A stretch of DNA of 64,000 nt from Pelagihabitans sp965238025 (GCA_965238025.1 OZ250162.1:2046001-2110000), one strand, 5' to 3'. Numbered from the stretch's first letter, positions 24,609 through 33,767 are shown. A program made the numbers and translations. The notes: generated by a model not told the origin, from the sequence alone.

Positions 24609-25946
24609 ATGTTCGATAATTTAAGCGAAAAACTAGATAAGGCATTACATGTTCTTAAAGGTCATGGACAAATAACAGAAATCAACGTTGCGGAAACCAC
24701 AAAAGAAGTCCGTAGGGCATTGTTGGATGCTGATGTTAATTTCAAGATTGCCAAGGAATTTACCAATCGGGTAAAGGAAAAAGCGCTGGGACAGAACGTA
24801 CTGACCACCTTACAGCCGGGTCAGTTGATGGTAAAAATCGTTAAGGACGAACTTACCGAGTTAATGGGCGGCGAACATGAAGGTATTAATCTTTCAGGTA
24901 GTCCATCAATCATATTAATGTCAGGTCTTCAGGGTTCTGGTAAGACCACTTTTTCGGGGAAACTGGCTAATTTTCTAAAAGCAAAGAAAACCAAAAAACC
25001 ATTGTTGGTCGGTTGTGATGTATACCGTCCTGCAGCGATTGACCAGTTGCATGTTGTAGGGGATCAAATTGGCGTTGAAGTTTATTCTGATAGGGGGAAT
25101 AATGACCCCGTTGCTATCGCTAAGGCGGGAATTGAACATGCTAAGGCCAATGGTCATAATGTGGTCATTATTGATACCGCGGGTCGTTTGGCCGTCGATG
25201 AAAAGATGATGGATGAGATTTCCAATATCCATAAGGCAATCCAACCGCAGGAAACGTTATTTGTGGTCGATGCCATGACGGGTCAAGATGCGGTGAATAC
25301 AGCAAAGGCCTTTAACGATATCTTGAATTTTGACGGGGTTATTCTTACCAAGTTAGACGGCGATACCCGTGGTGGTGCGGCTATTTCTATAAAATCGGTG
25401 GTTGATAAGCCGATCAAATTCATAGGTACAGGCGAAAAGATGGAGGCAATAGATGTCTTCTATCCCAATCGTATGGCGGAGCGTATTTTGGGAATGGGTG
25501 ATGTTATTTCACTTGTTGAACGGGCCCAAGAGCAGTTTGATGAGGAGGAAGCCCGAAAAATTCAAAAGAAGATCGCCAAGAACAAATTTGGTTTTGATGA
25601 TTTCTTGAGCCAGATCCAACAAATCAAAAAAATGGGGAACATCAAAGATTTGATGGGCATGATTCCCGGTGCTGGCAAAGCTTTAAAAGGATTGGATATT
25701 GATGACGATGCCTTTAAGCATATTGAGGCGATTATTCATTCCATGACTCCTGATGAGCGTTCTACACCTTCTAAATTGAATGCCAGCCGCAAAAAACGAA
25801 TCGCCAAAGGCAGCGGTCGCGATGTAAAAGAAGTGAACCAATTGCTCAAGCAATTTGACCAAATGAGCAAAATGATGAAAATGATGCAAGGCGGGGGCGG
25901 TAAAAAGATGATGCAGATGATGGGAGGAATGAAGGGGATGCGCTAG
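24609..25946 (+). CDS. ffh: signal recognition particle GTPase Ffh
   Basis: Binds signal sequences of membrane proteins at the ribosome and delivers them with FtsY. N-domain (1-90), G-domain with MSGLQGSGKTTFSGKLA, IDTAGRL, and TKLDGDTRGG, and the Met-rich M-domain from GFDDFLSQIQQIKKMG to the C-terminal GGMKGMR. 445 residues, full length. Single gene with its own promoter. Confidence 0.97.
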   Translation: MFDNLSEKLDKALHVLKGHGQITEINVAETTKEVRRALLDADVNFKIAKEFTNRVKEKALGQNVLTTLQPGQLMVKIVKDELTELMGGEHEGINLSGSPSIILMSGLQGSGKTTFSGKLANFLKAKKTKKPLLVGCDVYRPAAIDQLHVVGDQIGVEVYSDRGNNDPVAIAKAGIEHAKANGHNVVIIDTAGRLAVDEKMMDEISNIHKAIQPQETLFVVDAMTGQDAVNTAKAFNDILNFDGVILTKLDGDTRGGAAISIKSVVDKPIKFIGTGEKMEAIDVFYPNRMAERILGMGDVISLVERAQEQFDEEEARKIQKKIAKNKFGFDDFLSQIQQIKKMGNIKDLMGMIPGAGKALKGLDIDDDAFKHIEAIIHSMTPDERSTPSKLNASRKKRIAKGSGRDVKEVNQLLKQFDQMSKMMKMMQGGGGKKMMQMMGGMKGMR

Positions 25947-26074
25947 TTTAGTTAGAAGTTAGAAGCATCTCCTGTAGCATCGTGTTTTCAATAACTCTGG
26001 GTGCCATCATGAAAGGAGCGAAGCAAAAAGACTCCAAATAAAACAACACAAATGGACCAAGCAAATAAAAATTA

Positions 26075-26959
26075 ATGACAATACTAGACGGTAAAAAAGT
26101 CTCGAACGAGATAAAGGAAGAAATCGCTGCCGAGGTTGCGAAAATGAAAGAAAGGGGGGAGAAGGTCCCTCATTTAGCCGCGGTTCTTGTGGGTACGGAT
26201 GGTGCCAGTTTAACTTATGTAGGGAGCAAGGTACGCTCATGTAAAAGAGTAGGTTTTGAATCTACCTTGGTACAGATGCCCAATACTACTTCGGAATTGG
26301 AGTTGCTAAAAAAGATCGAGGAACTAAACAATGATGCCGATATAGATGGATTTATTGTACAATTGCCTTTACCAAAACAGATAGATACCCAAAAAGTGCT
26401 TATGGCCATAGACCCCAATAAGGACGTTGACGGGTTTCACCCGACCAACTTCGGAAAAATGGCCCTGGATATGAGTACATTCATTCCTGCAACTCCCTTT
26501 GGTATTTTAGAGCTAATAGAGCGTTATGGGGTAGAAACACAAGGAAAGCATACCGTAGTAATCGGTAGGAGTCATATTGTTGGGCGCCCCATGAGTATAT
26601 TAATGGGCAGAAAAGGTTTTCCCGGCAACTCTACGGTAACATTAACGCATAGTAGAACCAAGAATATTACCCAGATCATTTCGCAGGCCGATATTGTTAT
26701 TTCCGCTTTGGGCGTCCCCAATTTTTTAAAAGCAGAAATGGTCAAAGATGATGCGGTGATCATAGACGTAGGAATTACCAGGGTGCCTGATGAAACCAAG
26801 GAAAAAGGATACTATATTACCGGGGATGTCGATTTTGAGAATGTGAGTAAGAAAGCATCTTATATAACCCCGGTTCCGGGTGGAGTAGGCCCAATGACCA
26901 TTGCGATGTTGTTGAAAAATACACTTCTCGCCAGGGAACGGCATAGAGAAGGAATTTAA
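26075..26959 (+). CDS. folD: methylenetetrahydrofolate dehydrogenase/cyclohydrolase
   Basis: Bifunctional enzyme of one-carbon metabolism oxidising methylene-THF and hydrolysing methenyl-THF. Signatures: YVGSKVRSCKRVGFES with the catalytic Lys, DGFIVQLPLPKQI, VIGRSHIVGRPMSILM in the NADP site, and the C-terminal PGGVGPMTIAMLLKNT. 294 residues, full length. Lies 128 bases after ffh. Confidence 0.97.
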   Translation: MTILDGKKVSNEIKEEIAAEVAKMKERGEKVPHLAAVLVGTDGASLTYVGSKVRSCKRVGFESTLVQMPNTTSELELLKKIEELNNDADIDGFIVQLPLPKQIDTQKVLMAIDPNKDVDGFHPTNFGKMALDMSTFIPATPFGILELIERYGVETQGKHTVVIGRSHIVGRPMSILMGRKGFPGNSTVTLTHSRTKNITQIISQADIVISALGVPNFLKAEMVKDDAVIIDVGITRVPDETKEKGYYITGDVDFENVSKKASYITPVPGGVGPMTIAMLLKNTLLARERHREGI

Positions 26960-27029
26960 GTTCTACTCTCAGCTTTCAATTTGATTACTGCCTATAAATC
27001 AGTACCTTTTGTGGTATAATCAACCGACC

Positions 27030-28763
27030 ATGAAAAGACTGTTTTTTACCTGTTTCCTTGTTTCTTTTTATTTAATCAGTGGTCAAGCGCAAAAGACGGC
27101 ATCAAAATTTGCCATCAATGTATCCTTTTCAGAAACTGCAAGTTCTGAATCAAAAGATGGCCGATTATTATTAATGTTTTCTAACAACGATGAAAAAGAA
27201 CCTCGTTTTCAAATTAATGATGGGCTTAAAACCCAATTGATCTTTGGTATGAATGTCAGCGACATGGCCGCTGGGCAAAGCATAACATTCGATCAAAACG
27301 CATTTGGTTTCCCCTATTCCAGTTTGGCAGCGGTACCCCCTGGAGAATACAATGTGCAGGCATTGTTGCATGTTTATGAAACCTTCAACCTATCTACGGG
27401 ACATACGGTAAAATTACCGATGGATAATGGTGAGGGGCAACAATGGAAAAGCTCGCCTGGAAACCTTTACAGTAAACCTTTTAAAATTATCATTGGGGAA
27501 AAAGGGGTTAGCAATGTGAACATTGTAATGGATCAGGTGGTTCCTCCTATTGAGGAGGCAAAGGATACGGAATGGATCAAGCACATAAAAATAAAATCTG
27601 AGAAACTCTCGAAATTTTGGGGTAGGGATATGTATTTAGGGGCTCATGTATTGTTGCCCAAAGGTTTTGATGAACATCCTGAGGCTAAGTACCCGTTAAT
27701 GGTTTTTCATGGGCATTTTCCCAATGATTTTGGAGGATTCCGTACCACGCCCCCCGATGCGAATCTAGAACCGGAGTATTCAAGTCGCTTTGATTTGGAG
27801 GGCTATAATATTATTCAACAACAAGAGGCTTATGATTTTTATAAACGTTGGAATGAACCGGATTTTCCGCGAATGTTGATTATCGAAATTCAGCACCCGA
27901 CACCTTATTATGACGATTCCTATGCCGTGAATTCGGCGAGCCAAGGTCCTTATGGTGACGCTATTACTTATGAACTTATTCCATTTATCGAAAAAGAATT
28001 CCGCGGTATTGGTGAAGGCTGGTCCCGATTTTTATATGGTGGTTCTACAGGTGGTTGGGAGGCCTTGGCCGTTCAAGTGAAATATCCTGAAGAATACAAT
28101 GGTTGTTTTGCCGCTTGTCCCGACCCTATAGATTTTAGGGCCTATTGCCTTACCAACATTTATGAAGACGAGAACGCTTACTATTATAACAGTGAGCACA
28201 AGAAGCTCGAAGTGCCTTCCCATCGTGATTATTTAGGTCATGTGCAATCCACATTGCGCGAGGTGAATCAGCTGGAATTGGTATTAGGGGATAAGTCCCG
28301 TTCCGGCCAACAATGGGATATTTGGGAAGCTACTTATTCCCCACAAGGAATAGATGGTTATCCAGTGCGACTTTGGGATAAGCTGACTGGTGATATTGAT
28401 CATAAAGTTGCCGGATATTGGAAAGAGAACTATGACTTAAGGCATATACTTGAACGCGATTGGGACAAGCTGGGAGATAATTTAAAAGGTAAAATACATA
28501 TTTATTGTGGCGATATGGATAATTACTACCTTAACAATGCGGTGTACCTAATGGAGGACTTTCTTGAAAATACGACCAATCCACATTATGGCGGTGAGGT
28601 GGTGTATGGAGATAGGGCAGAACACTGTTGGAATGGTGACCCCGAACAGCCCAATGCGATAAGTAGGTTGCGCTATAACAGCATGTATGTTCCTAAAATA
28701 ATGAAACGTATAGCCGAAAGTGCCCCTAAGGGAGCGGATCTAACGAGCTGGAGGTATAAATAA
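27030..28763 (+). CDS. secreted alpha/beta hydrolase (esterase-like)
   Basis: 577 residues from the ATG at 27030; a TTG at 27009 belongs to a promoter-like TACCTTTTG. Signal peptide ends ISGQAQ. An N-terminal beta-rich domain (about 30-180) precedes an esterase fold: LMVFHGHFPNDF, then the nucleophile elbow LYGGSTGGWEALAV (Ser in GGSTGG) and late YGDRAEHCWNGDP carrying the likely catalytic His. It resembles enterochelin-esterase-like hydrolases of polysaccharide- or peptide-degrading Bacteroidota. Substrate cannot be read. Confidence 0.75.
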   Translation: MKRLFFTCFLVSFYLISGQAQKTASKFAINVSFSETASSESKDGRLLLMFSNNDEKEPRFQINDGLKTQLIFGMNVSDMAAGQSITFDQNAFGFPYSSLAAVPPGEYNVQALLHVYETFNLSTGHTVKLPMDNGEGQQWKSSPGNLYSKPFKIIIGEKGVSNVNIVMDQVVPPIEEAKDTEWIKHIKIKSEKLSKFWGRDMYLGAHVLLPKGFDEHPEAKYPLMVFHGHFPNDFGGFRTTPPDANLEPEYSSRFDLEGYNIIQQQEAYDFYKRWNEPDFPRMLIIEIQHPTPYYDDSYAVNSASQGPYGDAITYELIPFIEKEFRGIGEGWSRFLYGGSTGGWEALAVQVKYPEEYNGCFAACPDPIDFRAYCLTNIYEDENAYYYNSEHKKLEVPSHRDYLGHVQSTLREVNQLELVLGDKSRSGQQWDIWEATYSPQGIDGYPVRLWDKLTGDIDHKVAGYWKENYDLRHILERDWDKLGDNLKGKIHIYCGDMDNYYLNNAVYLMEDFLENTTNPHYGGEVVYGDRAEHCWNGDPEQPNAISRLRYNSMYVPKIMKRIAESAPKGADLTSWRYK

Positions 28764-28808
28764 ATGGCAATTTTTTTGACGTTTAAAAAGAATTAAGAAC
28801 ATCGGACT

Positions 28809-29132
28809 ATGGGAATAAAAGGGGATAAGCTAAAGAAAGACGCTGTATTGGCGGCAGAACTCCTATTGGAAAGATTGGCGCCGATAGAAGGCGTTTCAAT
28901 GAAAAAAATGTTTGGAGGGCATGGTGTATTTCATGATGGGAAAATGTTTGGTATTGTAGATTCAAGGGGAAATTACTTTTTTAAGGTAGATGAATTGAAT
29001 AGATCTGATTATTTGAGAAAAGGAGGCGTTCAACATAGTAAAATGCCCTATTTTTCCATTCCTCAAGAAATATTTGTCAACCAGGACAAACTTATCGCCT
29101 GGGCCAAAAAAGCTATCGAAATCAGCAAATAG
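28809..29132 (+). CDS. TfoX N-terminal-domain protein
   Basis: 107 residues matching the N-terminal domain of TfoX/Sxy: KKMFGGHGVFHDGKMFGIVD, then YFKVDE-like FFKVDELNRSDYL and MPYFSIPQEIF. The C-terminal TfoX domain is absent, as in many small stand-alone versions whose function is not settled. It starts a run of three small genes in the same direction. Confidence 0.82.
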   Translation: MGIKGDKLKKDAVLAAELLLERLAPIEGVSMKKMFGGHGVFHDGKMFGIVDSRGNYFFKVDELNRSDYLRKGGVQHSKMPYFSIPQEIFVNQDKLIAWAKKAIEISK

Positions 29133-29159
29133 AAATAAATAATATCAAAAAACAAAAAA

Positions 29160-29531
29160 ATGAAACTAGGAGCATTCTCAGTAAGCCTAGCGGTCAAGGA
29201 CCTAGAGGTTTCAAAAAAGTTTTACGAAGAATTGGGGTTTAATGTCTTTGCAGGTGCTATGGAAAGCAAGTATCTCATTATGAAGAGCGGGGATACTTTA
29301 ATCGGACTTTTTGAAGGTATGTTTGTTGGGAACATACTTACCTTTAATCCGGGATGGGATCAAAGTGCACAACCCTTGGCAGATTTTGATGACGTTCGTG
29401 AAATTCAAAAGGTAGTTCGGGAAAATGGGGTCAAGTTAGAAAGGGAGGCAGATGAAGACTCGAGTGGGCCAACTAGTTTTGTTATAAAAGACCCGGATGG
29501 GAATATGATTATGTTTGATCAACATGTGTAG
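29160..29531 (+). CDS. VOC-family protein
   Basis: 123 residues with two VOC modules: GAFSVSLAVKDLEVSKKFYEELGF and the ending FVIKDPDGNMIMFDQH. Metal-ligand Glu at the C-terminal strand is replaced by Asp in MFDQH. Co-transcribed with the TfoX-N gene 27 bases upstream. Confidence 0.85.
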   Translation: MKLGAFSVSLAVKDLEVSKKFYEELGFNVFAGAMESKYLIMKSGDTLIGLFEGMFVGNILTFNPGWDQSAQPLADFDDVREIQKVVRENGVKLEREADEDSSGPTSFVIKDPDGNMIMFDQHV

Positions 29532-29550
29532 TACTCTTAACACTTTTACC

Positions 29551-29880
29551 ATGACAGATCGGGAAGAAAAATTAAAAGTGTACGACGCCCTTGTTGCAAA
29601 ATGCCCAAGATTTGAGCGTAAGGGTAAGACCATGCCATACACGTCTGCGAATGGCTATATGTTTTCCCTTTTCAATAAAGCCTGCGAAATTGGCATCCGT
29701 TTTTCGAAAGAAGCGCAACAAAAGTATATTGCCGAATTTAACACTACCATTTATGAGTCGTATGGCGCTATAATGAAAGGTTATATTTTAGTACCGGAGG
29801 CAATGTGGCAAGACCATGAAACTGTCGTTAGACTATTGAATGAGAGCTATGACTATGTAATGACCTTAAAAGCAAAGTAG
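29551..29880 (+). CDS. small conserved hypothetical protein
   Basis: 109 residues from the ATG at 29551, which follows the VOC gene by 19 bases; an in-frame upstream ATG would overlap it. Sequence KGKTMPYTSANGYMFSLFNKACEIGIRFS with EFNTTIYESYGAIMKGYILVPEAM looks like the small TfoX-N/YjbR-type fold, but I do not assign it to a named family. Cytoplasmic. Confidence 0.6.
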   Translation: MTDREEKLKVYDALVAKCPRFERKGKTMPYTSANGYMFSLFNKACEIGIRFSKEAQQKYIAEFNTTIYESYGAIMKGYILVPEAMWQDHETVVRLLNESYDYVMTLKAK

Positions 29881-29934
29881 TGCTAGTCACTAATGACCGG
29901 CACTCAAATACTGTCCCAGGATAGATAGGTCTCT

Positions 29935-30180
29935 TTATTCGTTTGAGGGAAGGGATTCAAATTCCTTTCTTTTGTCATCAAACCACTCTTTCATTTCTTT
30001 GGGAGACTGTGTTTTCATTTTTTCCTTCATTTCGTTCATCACCTTAATATGGCCCTGGTCACCTTTTTGGAACATCTCCATTCCATGGTTTTTACTTTTC
30101 TCAACCATTTCTTCAAAGGTTTCTGCATGAAATTCTAGGTCACACGCTCCGCCTAATTGTTTACAAGTCATTGTTTTCAT
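29935..30180 (-). CDS. DUF1059 small protein
   Basis: 81 residues. The N-terminus MKTMTCKQLGGACDLEFHA is characteristic of DUF1059, which has two Cys residues and a short helix. A Met/Lys-rich helical tail (EMKEKMKTQSPKEMKEWFDD) extends the domain. Last gene of the ArsR-SRPBCC unit, 17 bases after the SRPBCC gene. Function unknown. Confidence 0.8.
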   Translation of the reverse strand: MKTMTCKQLGGACDLEFHAETFEEMVEKSKNHGMEMFQKGDQGHIKVMNEMKEKMKTQSPKEMKEWFDDKRKEFESLPSNE

Positions 30181-30197
30181 AATCTTGTTTTTATTAT

Positions 30198-30656
30198 TTA
30201 TAAATTTTTAAGGAGTTCGCTAAGCCTTTCGAAAACAGAACCCCAACCGTTCATTATTCCCATTTTTTCTTGTTGTATACGGTATTCCTCAGTAGGGTGA
30301 ACGACCTTAAAAGTAAAGTCCGTTTTCCCATCAATGGCCTTAAACAGGGCATGAATTTCAACCCCCTCGGTCATAGGCCTAAAGTTTGCCGTACTGATTA
30401 TCTTTTCCATCGGGACAATCTCTTTATACTCACCTTCGGCAATAAACTCCTGACCATTGGGCATGGGCATGATATATTTCCACTTTCCGCCAACTTTAAA
30501 ATTGTGCATGATTACTTTGGTTTCAATTCCTTTCGGGCTCCACCATTTTGCAATATGTTCAGCCTGTGTCCAAGCCTCCCAGACCAACTCCAAAGGTGCG
30601 TCAAAGGTTCGCTCTATGGTAATAGTTCGGTTCTCAAGGTCATTGGGTTTGTTCAT
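30198..30656 (-). CDS. SRPBCC/AHSA1-domain protein
   Basis: 152 residues with the START-like fold: ITIERTFDAPLELVWEAWTQAEHIAKWW at the start, then GKWKYIMPMPNGQEFIAEGEY, and TFKVVHPTEEYR, ending with the long helix NGWGSVFERLSELL. It binds a hydrophobic or polyketide-like ligand in related proteins. ATGA overlap with the ArsR gene shows co-translation and the usual ArsR-SRPBCC pairing. Confidence 0.88.
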   Translation of the reverse strand: MNKPNDLENRTITIERTFDAPLELVWEAWTQAEHIAKWWSPKGIETKVIMHNFKVGGKWKYIMPMPNGQEFIAEGEYKEIVPMEKIISTANFRPMTEGVEIHALFKAIDGKTDFTFKVVHPTEEYRIQQEKMGIMNGWGSVFERLSELLKNL

Positions 30657-30967
30657 TTGTTCTGTAATTTGGTTAAATAGTTATCAAAGGAGTCCAGTTT
30701 ATCTTCCCACAATTTTTGGTATTGCTCGATCCACATAAAAGCAGGGATTAGGTTTTTGGGTTGAATAAAACAGTAGCGCTCTCTTCCTTGTTTTCTATAG
30801 TCGATTATTTCACACTCTTTTAAAATTTTAAGATGCTTCGAAATTGCCGGCCTACTGATTTCAAATTTTTCCGCAATCGAATTTACGGTAAGTGTTTCTT
30901 TGGCCAATAATGCGATAATGTCCCTTCTAACGGGGTCTGCAATTGCCTGAAAAACATCTCTTCGCAT
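30653..30967 (-). CDS. ArsR-family winged-helix repressor
   Basis: 104 residues: DVFQAIADPVRRDIIALLAKE, then the recognition region IAEKFEISRPAISKHLKILKE and the wing IIDYRKQGRERYCFIQ. No metal-binding ELCVCDL motif, so it belongs to the non-metal subgroup paired with SRPBCC proteins. Two identical palindromes surround its own promoter (30975-31016), so it is probably self-repressed. First gene of a three-gene operon with SRPBCC and DUF1059. Confidence 0.92.
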   Translation of the reverse strand: MRRDVFQAIADPVRRDIIALLAKETLTVNSIAEKFEISRPAISKHLKILKECEIIDYRKQGRERYCFIQPKNLIPAFMWIEQYQKLWEDKLDSFDNYLTKLQNK

Positions 30968-30974
30968 AATTTAC

Positions 30975-31016
30975 GTAACTAAACGGTTACAAATATATGA
31001 GTAACTATTTGGTTAC
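30975..31016. promoter_or_regulatory. double ArsR operator GTAACTNNNNGGTTAC
   Basis: Two palindromes with the same arms: 30975-30990 (spacer TAAACG) and 31001-31016 (spacer TATTTG), 26 bases apart. One covers the start region, the other fills the promoter spacer. Confidence 0.75.
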
Positions 31017-31020
31017 GCAA
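30990..31020 (-). promoter_or_regulatory. promoter of the ArsR operon: TTG-N20-TATATTTG
   Basis: On the minus strand the -33 TTG lies at 31018-31020 and the -7 TATATTTG at 30990-30997, 22 bases ahead of the ATG at 30967. Both operators overlap it. Confidence 0.7.
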
Positions 31021-31169
31021 ATGTTTTTACAAATTTATGCAGAACGGCTACATAAGTATAAAATGGAAGGTATACTAACATGGGGTAGGGTGCCACTATG
31101 CCTAGGATGTTTTTTGAGAAAAACCCTTGACATTAGTACAGAATATTGTTTATTATAGTTCAAATAGTA

Positions 31170-31200
31170 TTTATGAAAGTAATTTCATAAATTTATGAAA
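31170..31200. promoter_or_regulatory. MarR-type operator with three TTTATGAAA half-sites
   Basis: TTTATGAAA (31170-31178), four bases, TTTCATAAA (31183-31191), then directly TTTATGAAA again (31192-31200), ending 12 bases before the MarR-GNAT start. Likely autoregulatory. Confidence 0.6.
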
Positions 31201-31212
31201 TAATATGTATAT

Positions 31213-32205
31213 ATGAATTTAGATAAATTGGAATACCTGTCAATTGGCTCTCAAATGCGACGAATTTATGAAAAACTCCAGGTAATGGCCGATAAAGTAT
31301 ATTCGGATATTGACTTGAATTTTAAGTCTAGTTGGTTCCCAATCTACTATACGCTATTAAAAAGTAGCAGGGCTTTGACCATTACCGAATTGACCGAAGG
31401 CATTTCATATAGTCGGATTACGGTAAAAAATGTGGCGAGGGAATTGGGAAAAGCTGGGTTGGTTAGAATTTCTGCCAATCCAACCGACAATCGTTCAAAA
31501 CTTGTTCAACTAACCGAACGGGGAAGGCTAATTGAAAGTGATCTAGAAGCCATCTGGGAAGTTTTTCAAGAAAAATTGGAATCCCTATTTGGGAATGATG
31601 GGAAGGAATTTTTAAATAGATTATCTGAAATAAATGACAAACTAAATAAGCAACCCCTTGAAAAAGAAATTTTAAGGGAACATTACAATTACACAGTCAG
31701 AAATGCGAAACCAGAAGAGTTTAAGGAAATAGGAGAATTAATGGTTGACGTTTATGCGGTACTAAAAGGTTTTCCAAAACCGGATGAGCAACCCCAATAT
31801 TATGGTTTGCTGCGTAAAGTAGGGCAATTGACCAAAAATAAAAATATTGAATTACTTGTTGCCGTATCAGATCAAGGAAATATTGGTGGTGCCGTGGTGT
31901 TTTTTAATGATATGAAGGATTATGGTTCCGGAGGAACGGCTACGCAAGAAAAAAACGCATGCGGATTTAGACTTTTGGCTGTCGGGCCCAAATCAAGGGG
32001 CCTCGGTTTGGGTAAATTACTTACGGAGTATTGTTTGGAAAAGGCAAAAGAATGTGGGTCGAAAAACATGGTTATTCATACCACCAATTCAATGAAAATA
32101 GCTTGGGGGATGTATGAGAGATTGGGCTTTAAAAGAGCCAAGGATTTGGATTTTATGCAGGATAACCTTCCTGTATTTGGGTTTAGGTTAAAACTGAATG
32201 GGTAA
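31213..32205 (+). CDS. MarR regulator fused to GNAT acetyltransferase
   Basis: 330 residues. Residues 1-145 form a MarR winged helix (FPIYYTLLKSSRALTITELTEG, ISYSRITVKNVARELGKAGLV, and wing ANPTDNRSKLVQLTERG). Residues about 157-330 form a GNAT fold with the acetyl-CoA loop RLLAVGPKSRGLGLGKLL and final MYERLGFKRAKDLD. Such fusions exist in several bacteria and probably couple a small-molecule acetylation to self-regulation. The operator lies just upstream; the gene is single. Confidence 0.9.
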   Translation: MNLDKLEYLSIGSQMRRIYEKLQVMADKVYSDIDLNFKSSWFPIYYTLLKSSRALTITELTEGISYSRITVKNVARELGKAGLVRISANPTDNRSKLVQLTERGRLIESDLEAIWEVFQEKLESLFGNDGKEFLNRLSEINDKLNKQPLEKEILREHYNYTVRNAKPEEFKEIGELMVDVYAVLKGFPKPDEQPQYYGLLRKVGQLTKNKNIELLVAVSDQGNIGGAVVFFNDMKDYGSGGTATQEKNACGFRLLAVGPKSRGLGLGKLLTEYCLEKAKECGSKNMVIHTTNSMKIAWGMYERLGFKRAKDLDFMQDNLPVFGFRLKLNG

Positions 32206-32235
32206 GGAATATATTATAATAGTGAAGAGGACTAT

Positions 32236-32763
32236 TTATTTTCCCTTCAAATTCCGTTCTACCTGCAGTTGATGGTGTTCTACATGATAAATAGCGTTAT
32301 AGAGCATTTCTTTTAATGTTATTTCCCCCAACAAAGGATGAGGAACCAGATAAGTTTCAAGTTCGTGTTCATCCTGTTTTTGAATAGCGGCGTTTAGGGC
32401 TTCAATAAGAGATTTTAGCTTTTTGATCAATTCATTTTTTGAGATTGTTAAGCTGTCTTCTGGAACATATCTTTCGGGAGCCTTTCCCGAACCCCCGGTT
32501 TTTTCGAGGTATTCTTTTTTAAGTTCTAGATAAGACCTACTTGAGCGTTCTGTTTTCCTAAAATTCTGTTCCAGTGTGGTGTTAGACATGCCGAACAACC
32601 GAACAAGCGGTTTTACGCACAGCACAATATGTTCCAATTGTTGTGCTGCGGACCATTTTTGTTCAAACCTGAAGCTATAGTCTTCAGAACTTAATCCATC
32701 CATATAATCCAGAAACGAATTATATTTTTCGTTCATTTGGTTGACAATTTCTATCCTGTTCAC
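32236..32763 (-). CDS. DinB-like family protein
   Basis: 175 residues, four-helix bundle. Residues include EKWSAAQQLEHIVLCVKPLVR with the first His and HPLLGEITLKEMLYNAIYHVEHH with the C-terminal HxxHH-like motif typical of DinB metal sites. These proteins are thiol-dependent (mycothiol/bacillithiol-type) or metal hydrolases in better-known cases; no function fixed here. Monocistronic, reading towards the MarR-GNAT gene. Confidence 0.82.
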   Translation of the reverse strand: MNRIEIVNQMNEKYNSFLDYMDGLSSEDYSFRFEQKWSAAQQLEHIVLCVKPLVRLFGMSNTTLEQNFRKTERSSRSYLELKKEYLEKTGGSGKAPERYVPEDSLTISKNELIKKLKSLIEALNAAIQKQDEHELETYLVPHPLLGEITLKEMLYNAIYHVEHHQLQVERNLKGK

Positions 32764-32857
32764 AGTTTTTTATTTAGTTTAAGCGCATCGCTATTGGCAA
32801 AGACCAATGTTAATTTCGATTATAGGCAACTGACCTGTGTCTAGTAAACCCCACATT

Positions 32858-33241
32858 TTAGTATGTATCTCCTTTTTTCGGAACAAACTGTTTTGGATCA
32901 TAAAAGAACTGCTCTCTTTTGATTTTATTCTTTTCCCATTCCTGATATGCTATTTCTTCAATTTCTGTTACAGAATGATCTTTCCAGAGAAATCTAAAGT
33001 TCCACCTGATTACCACTTTGTCGCGATCTTGAAAAAATGGACGAATGCATTTAGATGTCACTGATACTGCTTTTTTGAGCATTTCCTGTTCGTTTTTAAC
33101 CAAATTTTCTATGCCCACCCTTGGCGCGCCTTGATTTTCTTGAATCGACGCGTTCTCGGTGTAGAATTTCGCTATAACCTTGTCATGGGGCTGTTGTTCG
33201 ACCGCCGTGATAAAATTTTCAATAGTTTCTGGTGTAGGCAT
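32858..33241 (-). CDS. NTF2-like (SnoaL-type) protein
   Basis: 127 residues, alpha+beta cone: MPTPETIENFITAVEQQPHDKVIAKFY followed by NASIQENQGAPRVGIENL and strands with VVIRWNFRFLWKDHSVTEIEEIAYQEW. This is the nuclear-transport-factor-2 fold seen in SnoaL-like isomerases and binding proteins. No catalytic Asp/His can be assigned surely. Confidence 0.75.
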   Translation of the reverse strand: MPTPETIENFITAVEQQPHDKVIAKFYTENASIQENQGAPRVGIENLVKNEQEMLKKAVSVTSKCIRPFFQDRDKVVIRWNFRFLWKDHSVTEIEEIAYQEWEKNKIKREQFFYDPKQFVPKKGDTY

Positions 33242-33309
33242 TCTTTATCTTTTTTGTGTTCGTACCCCATGATTTATTTTAAATTGCTAATACATTCGTT
33301 CCATTCGAA

Positions 33310-33735
33310 TTAAACAGCAAATAACTGCCCCATATCCTTAAAGGCTTTAAATTCCAAAGCATTACCCGCGGGATCCAAAAAGAACATGGTCGCTTGCTCG
33401 CCAGCTTGCCCTTTAAAGCGAATGTAAGGTGCTATGATAAATTGAATTCCTTTGACCTTCAATTCTTCAGAAAAAGAGGCAAAGGTGTCCCAGGGCAAAA
33501 CAACCCCGTAATGGGGAACGGGAACATTGTGCCCGTCAACCGCATTGTGATGAAGACCGCCTCCTTCACCTTTTGGTTTATAATGAATTACCAGCTGATG
33601 TCCGAACAGATTAAAATCTACCCAATGGTCACTGCTTCTACCTTCCTCGCAATTAAGGGTTTCGCGGTAAAACGTTCTACATTCATCGAGGTTATGCACA
33701 GGAATGGCGATATGAAAGGGTGTTATATTGTTCAT
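33310..33735 (-). CDS. VOC-family protein (glyoxalase-like)
   Basis: 141 residues with PFHIAIPVHNLDECRTFYRETLNCEEG, HQLVIHYKPKGEG in the middle and FFLDPAGNALEFKAFKD at the end, with His/His/Glu metal-ligand positions (HIAIP, VIHY, LEFK). Similar lengths are usual for the family. It follows the alpha/beta hydrolase gene on the same strand, 32 bases after its stop. Confidence 0.88.
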   Translation of the reverse strand: MNNITPFHIAIPVHNLDECRTFYRETLNCEEGRSSDHWVDFNLFGHQLVIHYKPKGEGGGLHHNAVDGHNVPVPHYGVVLPWDTFASFSEELKVKGIQFIIAPYIRFKGQAGEQATMFFLDPAGNALEFKAFKDMGQLFAV

Positions 33736-33767
33736 GTATTAAGCTTTAAACTAAAAATACTTTATTC

